A program made the translations under genes and the position numbers. 50,953 nucleotides of DNA from Heliobacterium chlorum (GTDB lineage Bacteria; Bacillota; Desulfitobacteriia; Heliobacteriales; Heliobacteriaceae), in assembly GCF_014502795.1 (NCBI RefSeq), contig NZ_JACVHF010000020.1, positions 1-50,953 of the forward strand, written 5' to 3'. Positions 15,591 to 23,392 of the stretch are shown piece after piece. Position 1 is the first letter of the stretch. Each line of letters starts with the position of its first letter. The notes under the pieces are model-generated. The model ran no database searches. It was not told the DNA's origin and saw nothing but the letters and a program-made list of their open reading frames with translations.

Positions 15591-16125
15591 GGGCATAGCC
15601 CATCTTGAGAAGTTGGATAGAACTTAGCTGGTTTAGGTCTATGGTCTGGGCTTGTGTCGGATTCGTCGCTTGACCGACTGGCTGTTCTTGCTTGGCACCG
15701 AATAAGCCTTTCTTTTCGGCGACTGTCAACCATTCCAGCTTCGCTTCCGGTGTGAGGTTACCGGGGACGAGGTCGTGAAAGTCCTTAGAGATACCTTCTA
15801 ACTTGGATTCCAGAAGGCCGTTAATGACTGATTCTAACTGCTGAACCCGGCCATTCACAGTTTTGAAACCGTCTTTGGTTTTGGTTAATTCATCGGCAGT
15901 GGTCTTGTAAAGCTCTTCAAACTTGCCTTGCTGTTCTTTTGTCTGTTTCGCTTGCTGTTCCCGCTCCGTCAACAGTTGCTCTAGCTGGGCCTGAACGTCT
16001 TTATATTTGGTGTTGATTTCATCGAAGCGGGTTTTCGGAATGAGATGCTCTTGGGGCGTGGGTTCCTGCTTTACTTCGGTGTCTGTTTGCTGTTGTGATT
16101 CTTGAACCTGCGTTTCTTCGGCCAA
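15580..16125 (-). CDS. scaffold protein (Gp20/phage minor structural type)
   Basis: 181 aa from the TTG at 16125, 8 bases after AGGAGG; the ATG two codons upstream is only 2 bases from the ribosome site. The protein is strongly charged and coiled-coil-like: TRFDEINTKYKDVQAQLEQL, LTEREQQAKQTKEQQGKFEE, RVQQLESVINGLLESKLEGI. It lies directly before the major capsid gene, where SPP1-like phages have their scaffold, which directs procapsid assembly and then leaves. The stop codon sits in an intrinsic terminator. Confidence 0.85.
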   Translation of the reverse strand: MAEETQVQESQQQTDTEVKQEPTPQEHLIPKTRFDEINTKYKDVQAQLEQLLTEREQQAKQTKEQQGKFEELYKTTADELTKTKDGFKTVNGRVQQLESVINGLLESKLEGISKDFHDLVPGNLTPEAKLEWLTVAEKKGLFGAKQEQPVGQATNPTQAQTIDLNQLSSIQLLKMGYAQRA

Positions 16126-16257
16126 AAACATGTCCTCCTTGCCCTACGCTTGATATCGCGGTCGCGTCCGCGTGGGGTTAATTGGGCGGCCAGTTTAACG
16201 ACATAACACCGATGGGTCGTAGAGAAATTCGGGTATTCTAAACCCGGAGGTGGTTCA

Positions 16258-16380
16258 ATGCTAACTTTTCGAAAATTTCACCAACGGCAACGTGTCATAC
16301 GTTGGCTGTTTGCTTCCATTTTATCAATCGGAACTCTCATGGTTAGACGTTTTCTGTTCCGTCGTTGTCGAAAGTGTTAG
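16258..16380 (+). CDS. 40-aa basic membrane peptide, plus-strand moron
   Basis: A plus-strand gene inside the minus-strand head operon. It has an excellent ribosome site (CGGAGG, 7 bases before ATG) and ends just before a plus-strand intrinsic terminator. The product starts MLTFRKFHQRQRVIRWLFAS and ends ILSIGTLMVRRFLFRRCRKC: one short transmembrane segment between very basic ends. Small basic membrane peptides of this kind include type I toxins and superinfection-exclusion factors, but I do not recognise the family. The AT-rich sequence TATTCT at about 16234 may be a -10 element; the -35 is unclear. Confidence 0.6.
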   Translation: MLTFRKFHQRQRVIRWLFASILSIGTLMVRRFLFRRCRKC

Positions 16381-16390
16381 CTGCCTACCT

Positions 16391-16416
16391 GCCACTCCTT
16401 TTGGGGTGGCTTTTTT
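16391..16416 (+). terminator. plus-strand intrinsic terminator of the 40-aa gene
   Basis: GCCACTCC-TTTT-GGGGTGGC forms an 8-bp stem (one G-U pair) followed by six T on the plus strand only. It ends 3' of the small plus-strand gene and overlaps the last codons of the opposing minor head gene. Confidence 0.8.
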
Positions 16417-17305
16417 ACACAAAGTCTTTCATTTTTTGATAATGCTTTTCACGTAGCTTTTTCGGGAGAAGATGAATATCCCGCACCGGGCTGACGCGGT
16501 GTTGACAGTTAGGGTGAAAAATCTTGCCGGTAGCTCGAACTTGGTCATAATTCATATAGCCAGATGTCAACCCGTGCATTGAGATAATCATGCCCTCAAA
16601 TGTCCGGCAGGCATCCTGTGCGCCGTGTGATGAGATAACTGCCAAATCCACACCCCGCTCCATCATCTCCACCCGAGTCCCTTCGATGTGAGCCTGTGTA
16701 AGTTTTGTTCGGACCACCATCTCGGCGTACGTTGACAGGTTCCATCTCCGACCAATACGGTCAACAATACCTACCCATGCTTCGCTATCCAACTTAGCCG
16801 ACAAACCTTTGTGGGTGAGGTCGCCTACGATGGCTTTTTTTATCGTCCTGCGACCCATCTGCTCCAACGCTTTCATACGTAGCGTCTCGCTAACGGCATT
16901 TCTCACAAGCTGCTTAATTTTTCTTTCCGTGTTTTGCGTGGCCATCAGCAAGTCTGTGTAAGTGTCGTTAATCAATGCCTCTGTCCGCTCTCGGGCTAGC
17001 ATGGAAAAAGAGACGGACGATGCCGCCTCGGATACTGAGGTCGCATCGCCCAAAGATAGGATAGTTTGCGCCTGTGCTTCTGTGAAAACCCGTTTAATAA
17101 CCTGTTCGCACCACGTCTTCGTAGAGCCATCCAAGTCTCGCAGGATGACCATGATTTGCGATAGCAGTGATTCGGCATAGGCTTTTTCTAGCCCGCTCGA
17201 CGGAATGGATTTTAACCGACTAGCAATTTCGGTGAAGGCCTTCTGGTAATATCCGATTAGCCGCTTCACATCCCGCTCGTATACGGGTTTCGGAATCGGC
17301 GTCAT
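16415..17305 (-). CDS. minor head protein (SPP1 gp7 / Mu F-like)
   Basis: 296 aa. An N-terminal helical region (YERDVKRLIGYYQKAFTEIA) is followed by a C-terminal Phage_min_cap2/Mu-F-type domain: YAEMVVRTKLTQAHIEGTRV, DLAVISSHGAQDACRTFEGM and GKIFHPNCQHRVSPVRDIHL, with the conserved HPNC-H-SPV signature. Relatives attach to the portal and affect DNA ejection or head maturation. The start overlaps the portal stop by 4 bases (ATGA), so translation is coupled. Confidence 0.87.
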   Translation of the reverse strand: MTPIPKPVYERDVKRLIGYYQKAFTEIASRLKSIPSSGLEKAYAESLLSQIMVILRDLDGSTKTWCEQVIKRVFTEAQAQTILSLGDATSVSEAASSVSFSMLARERTEALINDTYTDLLMATQNTERKIKQLVRNAVSETLRMKALEQMGRRTIKKAIVGDLTHKGLSAKLDSEAWVGIVDRIGRRWNLSTYAEMVVRTKLTQAHIEGTRVEMMERGVDLAVISSHGAQDACRTFEGMIISMHGLTSGYMNYDQVRATGKIFHPNCQHRVSPVRDIHLLPKKLREKHYQKMKDFV

Positions 17306-18762
17306 TCGCTGTCACCGGGTTGCTGGAAGATAGACGGGTCAGCAACGGCTTCCTCGTCCTGCATCCGTTTCAACTCGACCTCGGCTTGTTCTTCCGTTAA
17401 ATCATCAAGCCACATTAGGGCCGATTTCTGAGAGATGGTTGCCTTCCCGCCAGTTCGAATGGACATGATGTTGGCCATCTCGGTTTCGTCATCCGGCAGA
17501 CCGTCTTTGAACTTCACTTTGGGGACCGTCACTTCATAACCCTGCGGCCCTTTACAGGCAATTTCAAGGAGTTGGGCAATCAACAACACTCTCTTTAGGG
17601 CTTTATTGTAATACTGCCGCTTGCGGTTGACCTTTGCCAGAATCGAGTTAAGCCTCCACTTGATAGCCAATCCCGATGCTCCACTGGTTCCCGCATCGCC
17701 AGAGCCCAAGGCAATTTCGGGGATTTCAGCGTTAATAAGCAACAACTTAACCAGCTTGTCCAATTCCATAAAGGCCGCCTGTAACTGGCCGTCCCAAGTG
17801 ATATACTGCGGAACCACTTCGTCCTTCCCCATGACTTCAAAGACTTTATCTACGCCTACCCGGAAGATGGGGTTGCCCTGTTCATCTTCACCCAGCGTAC
17901 CCGCTGGTACCGCCATTGCCGGGTCAGCGTGCTTATCGAGGATGGAAGCAATTTGCGAGAGCCGGTGGTTGATTTCATCGAATAGAGGCTTGTTTTCGCT
18001 GAGGTCGTCGATGCCTTCCCAGCAATCGTCGGTGGCATAGTTGGGGACGTGGACCACCAAAGGAAACGGCACGCCAGTCTGAACTTCCTTTCGTTCACCA
18101 AGAAGCTCTGCATCGATGCGCCACTCATTGATTTCGTTATCCACGGTCACCACAATCGGGTCCAGCTTGTACTTGGCATATACGATGCGGCCTGGATAGT
18201 GGGATTCTGCGGTTAACAACCAATCCTCGGCATCACCACGCTTCACAAGCACCGGGTAAGCGATGTGGTGGGCGATGATGCGGTTGGCGTCGCCGGGAGC
18301 CGTTTCCGGGAAAACATAGTCAGGATTCTGAGCTTCAATGATAACCCGAAAGGGGTCGCTTTCCTTCCCCACCATCCCGCTGTACTCTTGCCCGTAGCGG
18401 ATTTTATAAAATGAGTCGCCTCGGTAGGCGTTGGACAAGGCGCTTTCGTAGTTCATAATGTGGAGGTCGTTCCCCTCGACAAATCGCTCAATGGCCTGTT
18501 GCTCATTGGAGTTGTCGTTTTTACCCGCTGAAAACGTAGGTTGCTCACCAAACAAAAAATCGGCCGATTTCTTGCAAATCACGCCGGGTAGGTTGGTCGA
18601 GATATAGAGCAACTCGTTTTGTCTGCGGGAAAGTTTGTTCTGAATCCGTTGGAATACATCGAAGTGCCTGCCCAAAAAGAGCTTCTTATTCTCTCGATAT
18701 CGCCGAATCCGGTCACGATGAGCCGGTGCCGGGTAATAACTGCCGATAGTGAATAAGGACAA
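17302..18762 (-). CDS. portal protein (SPP1 gp6-like)
   Basis: 486 aa from a TTG 7 bases after AGGAGG. It has the SPP1 Gp6-like portal pattern: RRYRENKKLFLGRHFDVFQR, LYISTNLPGVICKKSADFLF, RGDSFYKIRYG, DEINHRLSQIASILDKHADP, and GTSGASGLAIKWRLNSILAK. It forms the dodecameric ring at the unique capsid vertex for DNA packaging. It is followed by the minor head protein with overlap and preceded by TerL, the canonical order. Confidence 0.93.
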   Translation of the reverse strand: MSLFTIGSYYPAPAHRDRIRRYRENKKLFLGRHFDVFQRIQNKLSRRQNELLYISTNLPGVICKKSADFLFGEQPTFSAGKNDNSNEQQAIERFVEGNDLHIMNYESALSNAYRGDSFYKIRYGQEYSGMVGKESDPFRVIIEAQNPDYVFPETAPGDANRIIAHHIAYPVLVKRGDAEDWLLTAESHYPGRIVYAKYKLDPIVVTVDNEINEWRIDAELLGERKEVQTGVPFPLVVHVPNYATDDCWEGIDDLSENKPLFDEINHRLSQIASILDKHADPAMAVPAGTLGEDEQGNPIFRVGVDKVFEVMGKDEVVPQYITWDGQLQAAFMELDKLVKLLLINAEIPEIALGSGDAGTSGASGLAIKWRLNSILAKVNRKRQYYNKALKRVLLIAQLLEIACKGPQGYEVTVPKVKFKDGLPDDETEMANIMSIRTGGKATISQKSALMWLDDLTEEQAEVELKRMQDEEAVADPSIFQQPGDSE

Positions 18763-18816
18763 TAGACGACCTCCTTCCTCACATTTTCATCCACCTAGCC
18801 GGGCCGTTGGGGTCGT

Positions 18817-20508
18817 TTACAACCCTTCCGGTTTTTTATGGAAAGTTCGTCGCCGTCCTCCACCGCAAAGTTCCACGGCCATTTGCAATGCATCGGGTAG
18901 ATCGTCGTGGTCGTGATTCGGGAATTGCTCTAACTGCTCCAGCAGGATTCGCTGGTGCCTCATGAACCGGAGAATCCCCTGCTCCACAATCGGCTCCAGC
19001 GATTCAATCCGTTCTTCCTTCTTGGTCTTACTGGTCACCGCTTTCAGCTTGGTCGTGTAGATACCTTCCTTTGCCATCCGTTCCCGAGCCTGCCGGAACA
19101 GGTCGAACTGGGCTTGTACGGTCTCGATAGCGAAAATCCGTGGTCGATATTTGCCGATTTTATTAATGACCTCAATCAGAGCTTCATGGGCCGGACACTT
19201 CCTCGCCCAAGTCTCCACGACATACAGGATGCCGGTTCGACGGTCACGGCCAATGATGACGATAGCATTGAAGTCGGAACGATTGTTCTTGCCCATGGCG
19301 ATGTCCCACGCACCGAAGTAGTCCAATGGTACTGGACGCCCCATCTTATCCCTGAGTTCCGGATAGTCAAAAAACGTAAACATGGACGGCTTGAATATCT
19401 GGGTTTCTTCGTCGATGGGGTTGTTGAGGTACTCCGAACCAAAGGCTCTGGAGCCGATATTGACCTTCTCAATCATCAACCGCGAATAAGAAAAGCGTCC
19501 CGGCCATAAGACCTCGACGCCTTTATCCATTTCCTCTTGATTTGTTTGATAAAAAGCAATCGCATCATCCAGTCGGGTTTCATTTTCGGGATTCCGACAG
19601 GTGGATTCGAACTGCTCCCACAAGTCCCCCCGTTCCGGTGGGGATACGATAGCGGAGTATGTGCGGGATTCAAAGTCCGACCGTTGAAGCACAGTGGTCA
19701 ATAATCCTCGGGCATGGACGATCGTACCCATGTAAATGAACGCTGTCTTGGCCGGGTCACCGATGGGCATAACGACAGAGTTAAACCAATGCAGGTTCTT
19801 ATCACGCAATTCCGGTGTATTGGTATTCTTGGCTGATTCGAGGTCATCCAGGATCACAAGGTCAGGCCGATAAGATCCGTTCCGCTTCCCCCGTAGCTGT
19901 TTCCCCATGGATGCTGCTTCAACCAGTACCCCTGTTCGGGTCAGAAACGCTTCTTGATTATCCCGCTCATTCATGGACTTTCTATCGGACAGCAATTCGC
20001 CGAAGTCCTCTCGCAACTTCTTGTTAAACTTGAGTTGAAGCGATATCCACTCGATAAACTTCTTGGCCATCGAGTCGGTTTCCGAAATGATGAGGATGTA
20101 TTTTCGCTTGTCGTAAACGATCTCATGGATGGGAAATCCGTTTGATAGATAAGCCGACTTGGCATGGCCCCGTGGAGCCGCCCAGGCAATACGGGCTGTT
20201 GGATTGTCGATAGATACCACACGAAGAAGATCACAGAGTTCTCGGTGAAATCGAGGGGCGTCATCAATATGGACACCTGCTGGAATGAGGTTCTGCTCAT
20301 TCTCCGGGTTTTTATCATCAGAAAAATACTCATACATGAAGAACAGGACATCAAACTCCGCACGATCAATCCGCCGAAGACGGTAGAGTTCCTTCATGTC
20401 CGTGATATACTCGGTCTGCATAGCGGGGCTTAGTTCTTGTTTTGCTCGGACCTCTTCAAATAGTTGGACTCGTTTTTCTAACAGTTCTATCCGTTGCTGA
20501 CGTTCCAT
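18817..20508 (-). CDS. terL: terminase large subunit (ATPase/nuclease)
   Basis: 563 aa. The ATPase motor has a Walker A-like motif APRGHAKS (about 111-118), Walker B LVILDDLE (about 217-224) and a C-terminal RNase H-fold nuclease: FGAWDIAMGKNNRSDFNAIV, RIFAIETVQAQFD, and DHDDLPDALQMAVEL with acidic metal ligands. It packages DNA into the procapsid and cuts concatemers. The ATG at 20508 has no close ribosome site; a strong GGAGGTG lies some 30 bases upstream and would suit an unusual in-frame ATA at 20526 or re-initiation. The small subunit is not adjacent but lies 2 kb away beyond a recombinase. Confidence 0.93.
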   Translation of the reverse strand: MERQQRIELLEKRVQLFEEVRAKQELSPAMQTEYITDMKELYRLRRIDRAEFDVLFFMYEYFSDDKNPENEQNLIPAGVHIDDAPRFHRELCDLLRVVSIDNPTARIAWAAPRGHAKSAYLSNGFPIHEIVYDKRKYILIISETDSMAKKFIEWISLQLKFNKKLREDFGELLSDRKSMNERDNQEAFLTRTGVLVEAASMGKQLRGKRNGSYRPDLVILDDLESAKNTNTPELRDKNLHWFNSVVMPIGDPAKTAFIYMGTIVHARGLLTTVLQRSDFESRTYSAIVSPPERGDLWEQFESTCRNPENETRLDDAIAFYQTNQEEMDKGVEVLWPGRFSYSRLMIEKVNIGSRAFGSEYLNNPIDEETQIFKPSMFTFFDYPELRDKMGRPVPLDYFGAWDIAMGKNNRSDFNAIVIIGRDRRTGILYVVETWARKCPAHEALIEVINKIGKYRPRIFAIETVQAQFDLFRQARERMAKEGIYTTKLKAVTSKTKKEERIESLEPIVEQGILRFMRHQRILLEQLEQFPNHDHDDLPDALQMAVELCGGGRRRTFHKKPEGL

Positions 20509-20797
20509 ACGGTCAAGGATGTTTATGGTTTGTTCACCTCCAAAAATTTAGCGGGAAATGATATTAGTCGCTTTGATTTGCTCTTTAGCATCGTGAGTTC
20601 TAATTATTCGACAACAATTTCCCTGTTAAAAATCATTTATGTGTAGTTATTCACGATATCCACAGAAAAACCGTTTAAATCTGTTGATAAGCTTACAAAT
20701 ATTGTATCGATTTGTCGAAGACTATTGTCAAATATATCGTCGTATCGACAGATTTTTGTTTTCATGGAAGTGTATTTATTAAAAGTGGGCTATTGCC
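20509..20797. other. AT-rich regulatory gap between TerL and plus-strand gene
   Basis: No gene is seen. The region contains GTTATTCACG and ATATCCACAG at about 20645-20665, each one base from the DnaA-box consensus TTATNCACA, and the dyad TGTCGAAG / CGTATCGACA around 20718-20752. It probably holds divergent promoters for TerL and the rightward gene, but no clear -35/-10 pair could be assigned. Confidence 0.35.
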
Positions 20798-20908
20798 CCT
20801 GTCGCGCCACACGTCGCCACACGTTTGAACAGAATTTGGTTCAGGCATAATTACCCCAAATACATATTCTCTCGCTACACGTGCCGACGTGTCGCCTTAC
20901 GTGAGCAG
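20798..20908 (+). repeat. ~105-bp dispersed repeat, copy 1
   Basis: Begins CCTGTCGC-N4-CACGT-C-GCC-A-CACG-N3-GAACAGA and continues with an AT-rich spacer into CTCGCTACACGTGCCGACGTG. It shares word order and spacing with copy 2 at 21279. The two copies flank the small membrane gene. Confidence 0.6.
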
Positions 20909-20939
20909 TGGATTTGAATTCAATACATGAAAAGGAAAA

Positions 20940-20967
20940 GCCCTCACAGACTAACGGTCAGGAGGGC
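20940..20967. promoter_or_regulatory. hairpin overlapping ribosome site of the 92-aa gene
   Basis: GCCCTC ... GAGGGC is a 6-bp arm pair with a short inner GAC/GTC stem. The right arm contains the AGGAGG that serves the ATG at 20974. Read on the minus strand it is followed by TTTTCCTTTT, so it may also act as a leftward terminator. Confidence 0.5.
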
Positions 20968-20973
20968 GATGGA

Positions 20974-21252
20974 ATGAGTCAATCAAAAACGCCGCCGAGA
21001 AAGCGAATATTACCTACGACAGGACGAGAGCGGTTAAAAACTCCGCTTAGAGGATACATGCCTCGTGTCGAAATCATCGATGAGGCGGAAACGCCAATTG
21101 CTAAACCTAACTTATCTCGGGTTCTTGTCTATGCTGCCGGGATACTTCTCATTAGCCTAGCTATGGTATTGTTAACCTCGATCGTTGGATCTTTGATCCT
21201 GAGACTATTTTATTCGCTAACATCGGGCGGTGGATCGTCTTCCCCCATGTAA
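20974..21252 (+). CDS. small membrane protein, cassette-like
   Basis: 92 aa from the ATG at 20974, 8 bases after AGGAGG; an in-frame ATG at 20908 has no ribosome site. The N-terminal half is basic and polar (MSQSKTPPRKRILPTTGRER), then a single strong transmembrane helix (LVYAAGILLISLAMVLLTSI, VGSLILRLFY) and a Ser/Gly tail. It runs opposite to all surrounding genes, lies between about 105-bp direct repeats, and its ribosome site is inside a hairpin. I do not recognise a family. Membrane-anchored exclusion or a lysogeny-expressed accessory role is possible. Confidence 0.6.
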   Translation: MSQSKTPPRKRILPTTGRERLKTPLRGYMPRVEIIDEAETPIAKPNLSRVLVYAAGILLISLAMVLLTSIVGSLILRLFYSLTSGGGSSSPM

Positions 21253-21278
21253 CAGATTCATCGAATTTATCGATTCCC

Positions 21279-21380
21279 CCTGTCGCCCTTCACGTTGCCC
21301 TACGCTCGAACAGATATTCGCCCTGGATATATTTACCCAGCTAATTATTCTGTCGCGACACAGGGCAACGTGCAGGCTCT
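21279..21380 (+). repeat. ~105-bp dispersed repeat, copy 2
   Basis: CCTGTCGC-N4-CACGT-T-GCC-C-TACG-N3-GAACAGA with the same spacing as copy 1, then an AT-rich stretch (ATTTACCCAGCTAATTATTC) and TGTCGCGACACAGGGCAACG. It ends next to the 3' end of the recombinase gene. Confidence 0.6.
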
Positions 21381-21408
21381 GTGGGGATATGTGAAGTTTA
21401 GAAAGGGT

Positions 21409-21425
21409 GTCCAGTATTACTGGAC
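21409..21425. repeat. 17-bp perfect palindrome beside recombinase
   Basis: GTCCAGTA-T-TACTGGAC, perfect 8-bp arms around one base, a few bases downstream of the recombinase stop codon. It is a candidate operator or recombinase core site. No T run follows, so it is not a terminator. Confidence 0.5.
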
Positions 21426-21429
21426 ATGT

Positions 21430-22323
21430 TTATACCCACGATAATTCCTCTACGGCTCTCACCAAATCTTCTTCACCGGGCATCGTGTATCGGCTGGTCA
21501 TTGAGAAATTTGGCGAGCCGTCTTTTTTTATGTGGCCCATCAGCCGGGCGATCACGTCAAGCGGTATTTTCCGCACAGCTAATTCATGTCCGAAGCTATG
21601 GCGCAACGTGTGGCACGTGAGATGGTCGATACCGGTTAGCTTTGCGTATTTCGCAATTAAGAATGAAACACCGCGAGGGCACATCTTCTCGCTACGCTGG
21701 GAGTAAAATAGGTACTCACTGTCGGTACTTCGCGATTCGAGATAACGAAGGAGAACCCGCCGACTATCCACATTCAATGGGATTTCACGATATTTGCTGT
21801 GTTTGCCGTTTGGGATGACCAGCGTTCCTTTACGGTCCGTGATCGCCACGTCTTTCATCCGGATGTCGCAGAGTTCCTGAACTCGAACACCGGTATGGAG
21901 CATCGAGGTTACCATTGCCAGTTCCCGTAGGCTGCCGTGTTGCCTTATGGCCCGGATGAGAGCGTTCTGTTCATTACGGCTAAGCCATTTGGGCGAAGAT
22001 TGCGGGACCGTAACACGGTCAATTTGCTCTACGGGATTATCCGGTGCATGGCCGTTATCTGCGAGCCAACGGAAAATGACGTTGAGATGGGTTAATGTTA
22101 AGGACAAAGTGCTCGGCTTGAAGTTACTGGAAGCGAACCTTTTGAAATTTGCTACGTCCAGTTGTGTGGCCATCTGCGGCATAGGAGCCCCCCCGGTGGG
22201 GGTGGGGGCGGGGTGCTCCCTTTCATACCACCGGGAGAATCTGGCCCAACTGTCCTGATACGAGCGCAGGGTGGTTGGGCTTTTGCCGTGTCGACGGATT
22301 TCTTCGATGAATGCTGCGATCAT
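21430..22323 (-). CDS. tyrosine recombinase (XerC/D-like)
   Basis: 297 aa. The SAM-like core-binding N-terminus spans about 1-115 (RHGKSPTTLRSYQDSWARFS), followed by the catalytic domain with MLHTGVRVQELCDIRM (Arg I), the beta-hairpin lysine region, HTLRHSFG (His 238, Arg 241), LMGH (263-264) and the nucleophile in MTSRYTMPG (Tyr 279). It is Xer-sized rather than a long lambda-type integrase. It lies between the terminase subunit genes, next to dispersed repeats and a nested palindrome, which suggests a local recombination role such as cassette excision or dimer resolution. The start ATG follows AAGGAG. Confidence 0.88.
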   Translation of the reverse strand: MIAAFIEEIRRHGKSPTTLRSYQDSWARFSRWYEREHPAPTPTGGAPMPQMATQLDVANFKRFASSNFKPSTLSLTLTHLNVIFRWLADNGHAPDNPVEQIDRVTVPQSSPKWLSRNEQNALIRAIRQHGSLRELAMVTSMLHTGVRVQELCDIRMKDVAITDRKGTLVIPNGKHSKYREIPLNVDSRRVLLRYLESRSTDSEYLFYSQRSEKMCPRGVSFLIAKYAKLTGIDHLTCHTLRHSFGHELAVRKIPLDVIARLMGHIKKDGSPNFSMTSRYTMPGEEDLVRAVEELSWV

Positions 22324-22342
22324 TAATGCTCTCTCCTTGCTA

Positions 22343-22420
22343 AGACGCTGACTAATAAGCCGGATAACCCACCGAAGTATTGGGCTTCGTGGGTCACAGC
22401 TTATCTCTAGTCAGCGACTA
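22343..22420. repeat. nested inverted repeat upstream of recombinase
   Basis: Outer arms GACGCTGACTAATAAGC and (reverse complement) GTCGCTGACTAGAGATAAGC enclose inner arms ACCCACCGAAG / CTTCGTGGGT. Each outer arm itself contains AGTC-N3-GACT-like dyads. It lies between TerS and the recombinase start and is a candidate recombination or operator site. Confidence 0.65.
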
Positions 22421-22475
22421 ATGCAATGATAGAGGATGAGTTCGCAGGGTTCCGAACAATGTTCGTACCCTTTGA

Positions 22476-22880
22476 TTACATATCGGCCAGCATCTTCTTG
22501 AGGTTATCGATCTCAGCCTCGATCGCTTCGTTGGAACGGGAATCCTCGACCTTCGCCTCAATCTTCTGGACGTCGGTCAATCGGCCCTGGTTCTTCAGCA
22601 CCAGTTCAATGGCCTTCAGCTTATTGCCGTCGCTTCCGCTGGTACGAACGATACCACGAAGGATAGTGTAAGTCTCCGCAAGGAAGTCGTTCATCACACG
22701 TTCGGCCACATCATTCTGGTATGCGATGAAGTCGGGCTCTTGTTTCCAACGGTATAGGGACCGATCGGTTACGCCAACTTCCTCAGCGATTTGAGCCATC
22801 GTCATTTTGTGAATATCGTTGGTGGCAAAGATTTCAGCAGCTCGCAACTGCTGGGCAGACAGCCGGTATACTTTTGACAA
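22476..22880 (-). CDS. terS: terminase small subunit (phBC6A51-type HTH)
   Basis: 134 aa from the TTG at 22880, 7 bases after GGAGGT; an in-frame GTG at 22889 lies inside that ribosome site. The N-terminal HTH reads LSAQQLRAAEIFATNDIHKM, TMAQIAEEVGVTDRSLYRWK, followed by QEPDFIAYQNDVAERVMNDF, the pattern of phBC6A51 HTH / small terminase proteins. The C-terminal helices (SNEAIEAEIDNLKKMLADM) are for oligomerisation. It should recognise the packaging site. It is separated from TerL by a recombinase and a membrane gene. Confidence 0.83.
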   Translation of the reverse strand: MSKVYRLSAQQLRAAEIFATNDIHKMTMAQIAEEVGVTDRSLYRWKQEPDFIAYQNDVAERVMNDFLAETYTILRGIVRTSGSDGNKLKAIELVLKNQGRLTDVQKIEAKVEDSRSNEAIEAEIDNLKKMLADM

Positions 22881-22930
22881 GGTGATCACCTCCCTTCTGC
22901 AATTACGTCAATCCCTACTACTACAGTGCG

Positions 22931-22971
22931 AAAATAAAAAACGCTCTGCCAACCTTCGTCAGCAAAGCGTC
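22931..22971 (-). terminator. intrinsic terminator upstream of TerS
   Basis: Minus-strand reading gives ACGCTTTGCTG ... TTGGCAGAGCGT followed by TTTTTTATTTT. It would stop transcription arriving from the SNase gene, so the late operon starts anew at TerS. Confidence 0.6.
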
Positions 22972-23040
22972 TTCACTATTATGCTGTTGTTTGTTTTTAT
23001 CCACGGTATTTACCACCACTGGCGGCCCCTACCTGTTCCT

Positions 23041-23245
23041 TTCTTGTTTACTGGTTCTTGTTCGTTGGTTCTTGTTACATCGCATGTTTGGACAACTATA
23101 TAGTTGATCAAATGGACAACTATACGTATGTCCAAACGGACAACTATACGATTGATTAAACGATCAACTATACGGTTGTCCAAACGATCAACCGTACGAT
23201 TGTCCGTTTGATCAACTATGCGATTGTCCAAATGATCAATCGGGA
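23041..23245. repeat. iteron array 2
   Basis: About seven 24-bp units of TGTCC/TGATC-N4-GGACA/GATCA followed by ACTATACGAT-like spacers (23084-23245). It is preceded by a Rep-gene-like flank (TTACTGGTTCTTGTT, CTTGTTACATCGCA) that is shared with array 1. Unlike array 1 it is not part of a convincing gene. Confidence 0.75.
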
Positions 23246-23392
23246 ATTATTCATGGCGACCGGTTGATTATCACATCGGTTCACCGCAACAACATCCTTT
23301 ATTCCGATGCTCTTCGAATTTTGTGAGTCAGTTTAACTGACGGTCAAATTGAGAGCGACCTCCGGAGTGAATGACGTATTTACCGGGGATAT

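Noticed and set aside
22453-22465. LexA-like box CGAAC-AAT-GTTCG
   Set aside because: The Bacillus-type LexA site needs a 4-base spacer between CGAAC and GTTCG; here it is 3, and the dyad lies downstream of TerS rather than at a promoter.
23010-23231. Minus-strand open frame of 73 codons across iteron array 2
   Set aside because: It is repeat translation (DNRIVD-type) without a ribosome site, and its frame differs from that of the homologous segment in the initiator gene.
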